Assembly (NCBI GenBank): GCA_958369755.1 | Contig: CATXJC010000050.1 | Location: 1-11,918 of the forward strand | DNA length: 11,918 bases | Direction of reading: 5' to 3' | DNA from: an uncultured Prevotella sp. | GTDB taxonomy: Bacteria; Bacteroidota; Bacteroidia; Bacteroidales; Bacteroidaceae | In this document: in pieces, positions 5,399-11,918 of the stretch | How the letters are laid out: the number at the start of each line of letters is the position of its first letter | How positions within the stretch are numbered: the stretch's first letter is position 1 | Notes under the pieces: generated by a model | Told to the model about the DNA's origin: nothing | Databases searched by the model: none | Seen by the model: only the letters and a program-made list of their open reading frames with translations | Translations under genes and position numbers: made by a program

Positions 5399-8300
5399 TT
5401 ATTTCTTCATCATTTCCTTTACGGCTCTTTCGAGCTGGGTATCATGACCATTGATGAAATCTTCCGGACTGTTGTAAACCTCGATGTCTGGGTTCAGCTG
5501 GGTGTTCTCGCCGAACACGCCACGCATGTCGCGGCAGCCTACCTGAGGAATACCGAATACCAGCGTGTTGTCCATCAGCGTTTCCCACCATACGGCTGTC
5601 ATGGTTCCTGCTACAGGAGCACCGATCAGCTTGCCGATTCCGAGTTCCTTGTAAACCCATGGGAAACCGTGACCGTTGCTGTAATCATTCTCGCAGATCA
5701 TGACGCAAGATGGCTTCACCCATTTGTTGAACGGATCGCGGCCAACTACCTTACCGTGAGGTACAAACTCCTGATATTGCTTGCCGTTGAGCAGGGTGCA
5801 GAGATCATCGTGCAACCAGCCGCCACCATTATGGCGCTCGTCTACGATTACAGCGTCTCTGTTTCGGTTCTTGTCGCTCAGCAGTTCGCTGTAAACGGTG
5901 CGGAAACTCTCCGAATCCATCGCCTTAACGTGAACATAAGCGATGCGTCCGCCCGAAATGCTGTCAACGAAAGCGCGGTTGCGGTCTACCCATCGCTTGT
6001 AGAGCAGGTTGTTGAGTTTGCCCTGAGAGATAGCCTTCACTGTAACCTCCATCTTCTTGCCCTTGGCGTTTCTGATGCCGAGTCGTACATTCTTGCCAAC
6101 CTTTCCGTCTAGCAATGGGAAGTAGTCCATTCCGGCTTTAATCTCCTCGCCGTCGATGCTCTCGATGATGCTGCCGGCTGTAACGCCCGTATTCTTCACA
6201 TCGAAAGGACCACGCTTGATAATCTCCTGAATCTTCAGGCCGTCGCCCTGATACTGAGGATCGAAGAAGACACCCAGATTGGCAGTGGTAAGCGCACTGT
6301 TCGAAGCGTAGTAGCGGGCTCCTGTATGCGAAGCGTTCAGCTCGCCAAGCATTTCGCTCAACATCTCCTGGAAGTCGAAATTGTTGTTGATGTAAGGCAG
6401 GAACTTCTCATAGGTCTTGCGGTAGCCTTCCCAGTCAACACCATGAATCTTAGGGTCGTAGAACTTGTCCTTCACCTGTCGCCAAACGTGGTCGAAGAGA
6501 TACTGGCGCTCCTCGGCTGGCTTATAGTTGAAGTTAGCCTCGAAGCTGATGTTCTTGGTGCTGAATCCGCTCAGATCCACCTTCTTGATGCTGCTTCCGT
6601 TGCAGATAAAGAGGTTCTTCACATCCTTGTCGGTCTGCAGGTTGCCCTGGCCTACGCCCTTCATCACGAGTTTGGTAGAGCCGTCCTTCAGGTCGTGCTG
6701 CCAGAGGTCGTAATCATCCTCGAAGGCTGCCTGGTAGTAGAGCTTGTCGCCGTCTTTTGAGAGCACGGCATCACCCATGTGCGAAGAGTTTGCGGTGAGG
6801 CGTACGATTCTGTCGCGGCAGTTTTCGATGTCAAGTTCCAGTGGCTTTACCTTTTCCACCTCTATCTTTCCGGTCTTCTTCTGCTTTTCGTCAGCCTTCT
6901 TTTTAGCCTCTTCCTTCTTCTCGTCTTCCTTCTTCTCCTTTTCGTCCTTGTTGGCGTCAGCCAGTTCTATCTCTTCCTTGCTCATGTTGAAGCGGTTGTA
7001 GGCGTCCAGGTCGAAGAACATGATGTAGGCATCGTCTTCTGCTCCCCAGCTTCCATGACTGCGGTAACCGGCTCTGTCGCTCTGGAAGAGCATAGCCTTG
7101 CCGTCGAGCACCCATTTGCCGTTGCTGTCGCTGTAGCCGGAATTGGTCAGGTTGTGAACCTCCTTGCCGTCAGCCTTTACCAGCGCAATATCCTGGTTGT
7201 TCCAGCCGCCGTTGCCGATATAGGTTGAAAGGAGCCATTTGCTGTCTGGTGACCATTCGAAAGCGATGTCTCCATCGCTGTAAGAGTAGACGTATTTGCC
7301 ATCGAGCACGGTGCGGATTTCCTTCGATTTCAGATTGACGATGCGGAGTGCAGCGCGGTCTTCGAAGAAAGCCACTTCCTTGCCGTCAGGAGAGTATTGA
7401 GGATACTGCGATGTAATGCCTGTTTTCACCAGCTGCTCTTCCTCGATATCGGTAGCGTAGGTGAAGTTCTTCTCTTTCTCGTTCTTGATCTTAGACTGGT
7501 AAATCTGCCATACGCCGTTGCGCTCGGCTGCATAGACCAGGGCTCTGCCGTCTGGCGAGAAACTCAGGTTGCGCTCCTGCTGTGGTGTGTCGGTAATGCG
7601 CTTGGTAGTGGTGTATTCTACAGAAGTTACGTATACGTCGCCATGCATCACGAAAGCCACTTCCTTGGCGTCTGGCGAAACGGAAATCTCTGTAGCTCCC
7701 CAGCTTTTAATCTGACGTACGAGGCTTGGAGCGTCATTATCTGTGGTAATGGAGATGTTCACCTTCTGAGGCTCTCCACCTTCTTTTACGGTGTAGATTT
7801 CGCCATCATATCCGTAGCAGAGCAGGTCGGCGCTGGATGCAGTGAGGAATCTTACCGGATTGCCTTTGTGGTGGGTAATCTGCTTGTCGCTTGAACTGTT
7901 GAGGCTGCGGCGGTAGATATTGAATGTGCCGTCCTGCTCGCTCAGATAGAAGAATGATTTCTCGTCTGATGTCCATACTGGCGAGCGGTCTTCGCCGGCA
8001 AAGGTAGTCTGCTTGGCAAACTTTCCGTTGCTCTTCAGCCAGATGTCGCGAGCGATAGGTGATTTCTGATGTTTGCGCCAAGGGTCTTCGTATCCCTTTT
8101 TGTCGTGGTAGAGAATGTCGCCGTTCTTGGCGATGCTGATATTCTCCATGGTGAGGGTAGAGAAGAGTTCCGGTCTTCCGCCCTTGGTGCTTACCTTATA
8201 TACTTGTGGAAATGTGTTGTCGCCGAAGATGATGCTCTGGGCTGTAGGCTGCAGACAGGCTGAGTAGAGCACATGGTCGTTGTCTGCAAAGGCGATAGGT

Positions 8301-8632
8301 GTTTCGCTGCCGCTGTTGGTGGTGAGTCGGGTAGGAGCACCGCCTTTTGCATCGATTACGAAGATGTCGAGACTTCCTTCGCGGTTAGACTGGAAGGCAA
8401 TTTTCTTGCTGTCAGGGCTCCATACGGGATGTGAATCGAAGGCTGCATGGGTTGTGAGCTGTCGTGCTTCACCGCCGTTGACAGAAACACTGTAGAGGTC
8501 GCCTTTATAAGCGAAGGCGATGGTAGTGCCATCAGGCGAGATGGCTGGGTAGCGCATCCAGAGCGGATGTTCTTCTGCGCTGGCAGAGAGTGCTGCCGAG
8601 AGCAGGGCTACTGAAAAGATTAACTTTTTCAT
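5399..8632 (-). CDS. Secreted tricorn-like S41 family protease with N-terminal beta-propellers and PDZ domain
   Basis: A 1077-residue exported protease of the tricorn type. A signal peptide (MKKLIFSVALLSAALSASA, cut after A19) is followed by beta-propeller/PD40 repeats, with at least seven WSPDG-like motifs (for example PAISPDGTTIAF, PQYSPDGKEVAFFE). A Lys/Glu-rich insertion occupies ~548-600, a PDZ domain ~780-870 and the S41 catalytic domain the last ~190 residues. Candidate catalytic residues are S768-H769 (NASHTGARY), nucleophile S985 (NDYSNGHG) and E1042 (GVFGENTQ). Their spacing (216 and 57) nearly equals that of archaeal tricorn H746, S965 and E1023 (219 and 58). Tricorn's Asp next to the nucleophile is Asn986 here. 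Tricorn degrades peptides in the cytoplasm; this one should work in the periplasm or on the surface on imported or released peptides (inferred). It has its own promoter and terminator, so it is probably monocistronic. Confidence 0.93.
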   Translation of the reverse strand: MKKLIFSVALLSAALSASAEEHPLWMRYPAISPDGTTIAFAYKGDLYSVSVNGGEARQLTTHAAFDSHPVWSPDSKKIAFQSNREGSLDIFVIDAKGGAPTRLTTNSGSETPIAFADNDHVLYSACLQPTAQSIIFGDNTFPQVYKVSTKGGRPELFSTLTMENISIAKNGDILYHDKKGYEDPWRKHQKSPIARDIWLKSNGKFAKQTTFAGEDRSPVWTSDEKSFFYLSEQDGTFNIYRRSLNSSSDKQITHHKGNPVRFLTASSADLLCYGYDGEIYTVKEGGEPQKVNISITTDNDAPSLVRQIKSWGATEISVSPDAKEVAFVMHGDVYVTSVEYTTTKRITDTPQQERNLSFSPDGRALVYAAERNGVWQIYQSKIKNEKEKNFTYATDIEEEQLVKTGITSQYPQYSPDGKEVAFFEDRAALRIVNLKSKEIRTVLDGKYVYSYSDGDIAFEWSPDSKWLLSTYIGNGGWNNQDIALVKADGKEVHNLTNSGYSDSNGKWVLDGKAMLFQSDRAGYRSHGSWGAEDDAYIMFFDLDAYNRFNMSKEEIELADANKDEKEKKEDEKKEEAKKKADEKQKKTGKIEVEKVKPLELDIENCRDRIVRLTANSSHMGDAVLSKDGDKLYYQAAFEDDYDLWQHDLKDGSTKLVMKGVGQGNLQTDKDVKNLFICNGSSIKKVDLSGFSTKNISFEANFNYKPAEERQYLFDHVWRQVKDKFYDPKIHGVDWEGYRKTYEKFLPYINNNFDFQEMLSEMLGELNASHTGARYYASNSALTTANLGVFFDPQYQGDGLKIQEIIKRGPFDVKNTGVTAGSIIESIDGEEIKAGMDYFPLLDGKVGKNVRLGIRNAKGKKMEVTVKAISQGKLNNLLYKRWVDRNRAFVDSISGGRIAYVHVKAMDSESFRTVYSELLSDKNRNRDAVIVDERHNGGGWLHDDLCTLLNGKQYQEFVPHGKVVGRDPFNKWVKPSCVMICENDYSNGHGFPWVYKELGIGKLIGAPVAGTMTAVWWETLMDNTLVFGIPQVGCRDMRGVFGENTQLNPDIEVYNSPEDFINGHDTQLERAVKEMMKK

Positions 8633-8717
8633 TTGCGTATGTTTTATGTTTCAATATGCGTTATAAAAATCTCTTCTCTTTCGGGGTCAGAATGCTGTTT
8701 CTTGCTCCTAACGGATG

Positions 8718-8725
8718 CAAAGGTA
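8718..8725 (-). promoter_or_regulatory. -7 box for the tricorn-like protease gene
   Basis: The minus strand reads TACCTTTG followed by CA, a full match to TAnnTTTG. It lies 86 bases upstream of the protease ATG, giving a 5' leader of roughly 75-80 bases. The -33 element is poor (A/T-rich, no TTTG at the right distance). Confidence 0.6.
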
Positions 8726-8775
8726 GTTATTTTTTGCGATATTTAAGCATAAAAAAAGAAAAAAGTGAGAAAAAG

Positions 8776-8807
8776 TTTGGTGTATTCAAAAAATATATGT
8801 ACCTTTG
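8776..8807 (+). promoter_or_regulatory. Bacteroidetes promoter for tRNA-Arg
   Basis: TTTG (-33, 8776-8779) and TACCTTTG (-7, 8800-8807) are separated by 20 bases, an essentially complete Bacteroidetes housekeeping promoter. Transcription should start around 8813, about 60 bases before the mature tRNA. It is divergent from the protease promoter, with the two -7 boxes about 75 bases apart. Confidence 0.8.
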
Positions 8808-8873
8808 CAGCCGCAAATAAGAAAAGTGGCTGATTGCGTTATTGGTTAGCTGGTTTGCGTTTTGAAAAGTGTT

Positions 8874-8948
8874 GGTTCCGTAGCTCAGTTGGATTAGAGC
8901 AACAGCCTTCTAAGCTGTGGGTCTTGGGTTCGAACCCCAACGGAATCA
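8874..8948 (+). tRNA. tRNA-Arg (anticodon TCT)
   Basis: The cloverleaf can be drawn by hand. The acceptor stem is GGTTCCG (8874-8880) with CGGAATC (8941-8947), including one G-U pair, and the discriminator is A8948. The D arm is GCTC...AGAGC. The anticodon stem ACAGC/GCTGT (8902-8906 / 8914-8918) closes the loop CTTCTAA with anticodon TCT at 8909-8911. The T stem TTGGG/CCCAA carries the loop TTCGAAC. CCA is not encoded. It reads AGA codons. No repeat of the tRNA 3' end was seen elsewhere in the window, so there is no sign of an element integrated here. Confidence 0.96.
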
Positions 8949-8992
8949 CTATAATAAGCAAAATGAAACTTATTTGTACAAAATAGCGTGAG

Positions 8993-9054
8993 AGAACAAT
9001 AGTAGTAAGTTGCTTATTCATAGGTACTTATCTCTGTTGTTCTTTTTTGTTTTT
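8993..9054 (+). terminator. Probable terminator after tRNA-Arg
   Basis: A 7-bp stem, AGAACAA (8993-8999) with TTGTTCT (9037-9043), is followed by T6-G-T5 (9043-9054). The loop is long (37 bases), so the hairpin is not ideal. An overlapping 9-bp inverted repeat, AATAAGCAA (8953-8961) with TTGCTTATT (9010-9018), could form an alternative fold. Confidence 0.55.
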
Positions 9055-9257
9055 AAATATATTTTATCACTTATTCCTCTTTTATGTACTCTTTTCGTAA
9101 ATAGCTGTTAATCAATATGTTATGAATTTGACGTATTGAGGAATCATCCATGTGTGTTACAAATGTGTTATCAAAAAGCGCTAATGTGTTACCAGAATAG
9201 AGAAGTTGAAATCCTTAATGACCGTGACCTTAATGACCGGAAAACGCCTCTAAACAT
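9055..9257. other. AT-rich non-coding gap between the tRNA terminator and the minus-strand operon
   Basis: No credible gene is seen between the tRNA and the stop codon at 9258. The stretch holds three copies of TGTGTTA(C/T) (9153-9160, 9164-9171, 9185-9192) and a 12-base direct repeat, CCTTAATGACCG, at 9213-9224 and 9228-9239. No clear terminator for the operon that ends at 9258 was found. Confidence 0.6.
9213..9239. repeat. 12-base direct repeat with 15-base period
   Basis: CCTTAATGACCG occurs twice, separated by TGA, just past the 3' end of the RNase H-like gene. Its origin and role are unknown; it could be simple slippage. Confidence 0.8.
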
Positions 9258-9698
9258 TCATTTGTTTTTCTGATGAAACTCCTTCCTTGTCTTAGCCATT
9301 GCTTCCGTAGCCCTATCGTGGGTTTCTATCAGCAATGGACTCTTGTGATATTGCACAATCTTGACCCCGACAGAGTTGTGCCTTTTCTTTTCCTCGATGC
9401 ATTGAATGATCAAGTCTGGATTGGCAGATTTAGCCGTTGGAGTCTTGTCAAAGTTCTGAATATAGGCAGCGTTGGTCAGGAAGAGAATGTCGGAACCTCC
9501 CGGTATTTCCTGCATTACCTTGATCATGAGGGTAAGCATCATGCGGAACTCTGTGGTGTGTAGGTCGCTGATTACATCACGACTGATGATATTGCCGTTA
9601 TGCTCAATCACAACGGCAGCACCACCAGCTCGCTCTTTATGGCCATAATCACATGAGCCACCTATCCAAACGTAATATGTAGAAGTATCTTGTGTCAT
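9258..9698 (-). CDS. RNase H-fold protein, probably catalytically impaired
   Basis: A 146-residue protein that aligns by eye with type I RNase H. It has an opening strand and turn YYVWIGGSCDYG (compare TDGSC), GGAAVVIEHNGNI, a helix beginning TTEFRMML, a strand ILFLTNAAYI (compare STDSQYV), and a tail with H118 ten residues before D128 (HDRATEAM), the same spacing as H124 and D134 in E. coli RNase HI. Of the four metal-binding acids, E50 and D128 are kept, but D10 is replaced by G13 and D70 by N76. It may therefore bind RNA-DNA hybrids or structured nucleic acid without cutting, or have another activity. I chose the ATG at 9698, two bases after the AlkD-like stop; the frame runs open to 9839 but that part lies inside the upstream gene. 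It is the last gene of the operon. The fold is likely, the function unknown. Confidence 0.65.
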   Translation of the reverse strand: MTQDTSTYYVWIGGSCDYGHKERAGGAAVVIEHNGNIISRDVISDLHTTEFRMMLTLMIKVMQEIPGGSDILFLTNAAYIQNFDKTPTAKSANPDLIIQCIEEKKRHNSVGVKIVQYHKSPLLIETHDRATEAMAKTRKEFHQKNK

Positions 9699-9700
9699 AA

Positions 9701-10381
9701 TTATTTTATCTTCAATGTCCGCAGATATTCCTTCTGCTCGGGCGTGATTCTGTAGCTCTCGATGGCCTTCTGGATGGTCTTGTTGTGCGTCCAGGGAGCA
9801 AGGCGGTGTTGCTCGATGTAGGGAATCGCCTGGTCCCATTGCTTGGCAAGGGCGGTGGCGAAGAACCAGGCTACCATCATTTTTACGTAATACTCTTCGC
9901 TCCTTACTGATGCAGGAATTTCAAGATATTCAGCCTTGAAGTCTTTATCCAGGTAATGAGACATAAGCGCCTCTATTCCAAAGCGACAAATATAAACGTG
10001 TGATGATTTGCTCCAAGTCTTGATCTTCGTCAACAGTTCCTTCTTGTGTTTGGCAAACACCTTCGGAGACATGATGTCGCAAACTGCCCAGTTGTCCACG
10101 AATGGCAGGAATCTGTCTGTAAGACGAATGCATTCCTCGTAGTCCTTCACCTCGGAAATGAGGAGACCATGAAGCATATTCTCATCGTAGTATTCATGAG
10201 GAAGCTGCTGAAGAAATTCCTTGCATTCTGCCTCCTTTGTAAACTCTTTTGCGAACTTGCGAAGCACAGGCACACGAATGCCTATGAAACTCTGCACAGG
10301 CACTCCCGGTGTCAGTTTGGCCTGGAAAGCAGCATACTGCTTATCCTGCATGGCGAACAGTCTTTCTTGAAGTGAAGTCAT
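9701..10381 (-). CDS. AlkD-like DNA alkylation repair protein (HEAT-repeat glycosylase)
   Basis: A 226-residue all-helical protein of the DNA_alkylation (AlkC/AlkD) family, which removes positively charged alkylated bases such as 3- and 7-methyl purines. Recognisable stretches are IGIRVPVLRKFAKEF (33-47), FVDNWAVCDIMSPK (94-107), YICRFGIEALMSHYL (130-144), EEYYVKMMVAWFFATALAK (162-180) and HNKTIQKAIESYR. The residues that in Bacillus cereus AlkD form the base-binding site (W109, D113, W187) appear to be W98, D102 and W172, with matching spacing, so activity is plausible. It sits between an AlkZ-related gene (gap 2 bases) and an RNase H-like gene (gap 2 bases), which implies one transcript and coupled translation. 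Confidence in the family is high; lesion specificity is not readable from sequence. Confidence 0.92.
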   Translation of the reverse strand: MTSLQERLFAMQDKQYAAFQAKLTPGVPVQSFIGIRVPVLRKFAKEFTKEAECKEFLQQLPHEYYDENMLHGLLISEVKDYEECIRLTDRFLPFVDNWAVCDIMSPKVFAKHKKELLTKIKTWSKSSHVYICRFGIEALMSHYLDKDFKAEYLEIPASVRSEEYYVKMMVAWFFATALAKQWDQAIPYIEQHRLAPWTHNKTIQKAIESYRITPEQKEYLRTLKIK

Positions 10382-10383
10382 TT

Positions 10384-11058
10384 TTATCCAATTAATTTAA
10401 TGATCTGTTTATCCGAAGCATCAGGCAGGATTTCTTTCAGATGCTCGAAAATCCTCTGTTGAGACTCTTCTGGAGTTCGGTTGCATTGGCAAGCCTCCCT
10501 GCCATAGAGATCTTCGGGTGTATTGAGTAGCGACCATCCCCAGCCATATTCGTGATTGTGCTTGTCACGAGGGTAGATGAAATCCTCGGTCACGATGTAA
10601 GTCGCCATTTCCAGTCGGGTGAGATAACCATCAAACTTGCTTCTCATTCCCTTGCCCGTGAAACCGCAGGCTGCCCGAAGTTCTCTCGTGATGAGACTGC
10701 CCGATGATTGAAGCGTACTGAGAATGGCTCCTTCTATCGATTCTTCATCCGGGCGGGGGTATTTGCTTCTTCTGTAGTTGCAGAAGTCAGGCCACCATTC
10801 CTGGCTGATGAATCCTGCTTTCTTGTTAAAGAACTTTCCGTACATACACGGCATTTCCTGCACAATTTCGCCCTTCCATTTCCATAGCGGCCAGTCCCAG
10901 CCGCCTTCAGGAAGTCTTACGTAACCGCAATCCTCCGCCACGATGTCTTCGGCAGAGAATCCTTCAATGCCACTATCAAGAAGAGGGAGAAAGCCGATCT
11001 GCTGAATCAGTTCCATCATGCCTGTTGCTGAATATATTTCTGGAAAATTCATGTTCAT
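10384..11058 (-). CDS. AlkZ-related winged-helix protein
   Basis: A 224-residue protein whose pattern resembles what I recall as AlkZ-related proteins of gut bacteria: IGFLPLLDSGIEGFSAEDI (21-39), a Trp-rich segment GGWDWPLWKWKGEI (52-65), YGKFFNKKAGFISQEWWPDF (73-92), then a probable winged-helix domain (about 108-162: SLITRELRAACGF, KFDGYLTRLEMATYI). True AlkZ/AlkX glycosylases open interstrand cross-links using a Q-x-Q or Q-x-D motif; I do not see it here, so catalysis is doubtful and the protein may instead only bind DNA. The neighbouring AlkD-like gene two bases downstream supports a DNA-repair setting. The start at 11058 is followed by a second ATG at 11052; either could be used. The family name rests on memory of the motifs, not on a search. 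Confidence 0.55.
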   Translation of the reverse strand: MNMNFPEIYSATGMMELIQQIGFLPLLDSGIEGFSAEDIVAEDCGYVRLPEGGWDWPLWKWKGEIVQEMPCMYGKFFNKKAGFISQEWWPDFCNYRRSKYPRPDEESIEGAILSTLQSSGSLITRELRAACGFTGKGMRSKFDGYLTRLEMATYIVTEDFIYPRDKHNHEYGWGWSLLNTPEDLYGREACQCNRTPEESQQRIFEHLKEILPDASDKQIIKLIG

Positions 11059-11093
11059 CTATTTTTATCCGTTGAACTTAAATAATCTTGACG

Positions 11094-11834
11094 TTACATC
11101 TGTCTTCTTATGTATCGTGCCAGTCCGTAAACATATCTTCGGCAACCTGGACGATAGTGGAGCAGGCGGTCGAACCATGCAAGATGTTTGTTGAATAGGC
11201 GAACTGTAACACCTACATAGACCATGGCGAAGAGCGTTCCGATGCCCACGATCTCCCATTTCCATGAACCGAGAAGCAGGAAACAGAACAAGACGGCCAA
11301 GACCACGAGCGTGATGTCCACCCGAATCTTGGCTTTAGGGAAAGGCCAGCCGGTAACCTTGTGAATGGCGATGGAAATGCCCTCGCCAGGCATGGTTACT
11401 GAGCCGCACTTCACCTCCATGGCAATTCCGAAACCGAGAATGGTGCAACCGGCAATCTGCACAAGGGCATTGACCAGGATATTTTCTGAAACCATCCACT
11501 GTGTAAGCACCATATTGAGGTCTATGAACATTCCGAAGATAAAGCCGATAGCGAGCTGGAAGAGTTGCACCCACTCGAAGTTTCTTCTCAGAATCAGAAT
11601 CTGCAGCACCACGAAGATCGCATTCATCATGATGGTGTAGCTGCCGATAGTCCATCCTGGGATGTAATCAAGCATCTTACCTGCCGAAGCCATCACGTAA
11701 GGGATGGTGGAAATAACGCTTGAACCTAACTGACTTCGCACACATGCTGCGACTCCGAAAGTCATTACATAGAGCGATACGAGCAGCAGAACATGCTGCC
11801 ATACAAAAGATATAACTTCTTCTTTCTTAATCAT
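11094..11834 (-). CDS. YczE/YyaS/YitT-type (DUF6198-like) integral membrane protein
   Basis: A 246-residue membrane protein with about six hydrophobic helices (roughly 12-32, 62-82, 90-110, 118-138, 172-190, 193-214) and a basic C-terminal tail (DRLLHYRPGCRRYVYGLARYIRRQM) that is expected to stay in the cytoplasm. The segment SVTMPGEGISIAIHKVTGWPFPKAKIRVD between helices four and five, held here as SVTMPGEGISIA and VTGWPFPKAKIRVD, is the best conserved part of the YczE/YitT group. The biochemical function of this group is not established, though a transport role is often assumed. The ATG follows directly on the stop of the preceding gene (TAA-ATG) and the next gene begins after 35 bases, so it belongs to the operon with the repair-like genes. 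Whether that link is functional or incidental is unclear. Confidence 0.8.
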   Translation of the reverse strand: MIKKEEVISFVWQHVLLLVSLYVMTFGVAACVRSQLGSSVISTIPYVMASAGKMLDYIPGWTIGSYTIMMNAIFVVLQILILRRNFEWVQLFQLAIGFIFGMFIDLNMVLTQWMVSENILVNALVQIAGCTILGFGIAMEVKCGSVTMPGEGISIAIHKVTGWPFPKAKIRVDITLVVLAVLFCFLLLGSWKWEIVGIGTLFAMVYVGVTVRLFNKHLAWFDRLLHYRPGCRRYVYGLARYIRRQM

Positions 11835-11918
11835 TTATATTATTTTCTTAATCAATTCGTTCAGTTTGTCCTCTCTGATAATCTTCGGCTGAGCCTTGCC
11901 AGCGAGAATGAGAATCTT
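11835..11918 (-). CDS. C-terminal end of an unidentified gene (start outside window)
   Basis: The minus strand is open from the window edge to a TAA at 11835-11837, giving 27 residues that start KILILAGKAQPK and end DKLNELIKKII. The TAA is followed at once by the ATG of the membrane-protein gene, a junction typical of co-translated operon neighbours, which is the main reason to treat it as real. Too little is present to name a family. The basic, helical end is compatible with many cytoplasmic proteins. Confidence 0.65.
   Translation of the reverse strand, partial: KILILAGKAQPKIIREDKLNELIKKII

Noticed and set aside
5363..6112. 249-codon plus-strand open frame opposite the protease C-terminus
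   Set aside because: The minus strand encodes conserved S41 catalytic motifs here; the antisense frame shows no family resemblance and overlaps the terminator.
8924..8948. tRNA 3' end as an attachment site for an integrated element
   Set aside because: No second copy of the tRNA end, no integrase and no change in gene character were seen in the window.
8839..9021. Minus-strand 60-codon frame across the tRNA
   Set aside because: It runs antisense through a clear tRNA gene and its terminator.
9699..9839. N-terminal extension of the RNase H-like frame to an ATG at 9839
   Set aside because: The extra 47 codons lie inside the AlkD-like gene and look like random sequence; the ATG at 9698, two bases after the upstream stop, is a much better start.
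11065..11265. 66-codon minus-strand frame between the membrane protein and the AlkZ-related gene
   Set aside because: It overlaps the C-terminal third of the membrane-protein gene out of frame and shows no recognisable motif.

Overview
The window looks like chromosome of a Bacteroidales bacterium, most likely a Prevotella/Segatella-type gut organism. The evidence is a periplasmic thioredoxin with a DUF4369-like N-terminus, an ftsY-rimO pair, HU genes fused to envelope domains, a tricorn-type S41 protease, weak Shine-Dalgarno sequences, and Bacteroidetes promoters with TAnnTTTG -7 boxes. No plasmid, phage, insertion-sequence or CRISPR signature was seen. The genus is inferred from general familiarity, not from a search.

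Layout. Positions 1-1053 (+) hold the 3' part of a TlpA/ResA-like thioredoxin gene, closed by a strong terminator. Positions 1129-5153 (-) are a run of four genes read right to left: ftsY (signal-recognition-particle receptor), rimO (ribosomal protein S12 methylthiotransferase), a small HU protein, and a large protein joining an HU-like domain, a coiled coil, one membrane helix and a C-terminal LysM-like domain. ftsY and rimO are 3 bases apart and the two HU genes overlap by 4 bases, so at least these pairs are probably co-expressed. Positions 5399-8632 (-) encode a secreted 1077-residue tricorn-like protease with its own promoter and terminator. Divergently from it, a well-formed promoter drives tRNA-Arg(UCU) at 8874-8948 (+), followed by a terminator and about 200 bases of AT-rich non-coding DNA with short repeats.

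Positions 9258-11918 (-) are a compact operon. Read right to left it holds the C-terminus of an unknown gene, a YczE/YitT-type (DUF6198-like) membrane protein, an AlkZ-related winged-helix protein, an AlkD-like HEAT-repeat DNA glycosylase, and a small RNase H-fold protein that has lost two of the four catalytic acids. Gaps are 0, 35, 2 and 2 bases.

Working together. The first minus-strand cluster combines membrane targeting of ribosomes (FtsY), ribosome modification (RimO) and nucleoid proteins, one of which could physically tie DNA to the cell wall. The last cluster suggests a small nucleic-acid repair or surveillance module built from two alkylation-repair-like proteins and a pseudo-RNase H. 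The two most interesting observations are the HU-membrane-LysM protein next to its partner HU, and the degenerate RNase H translated directly behind the AlkD-like gene.
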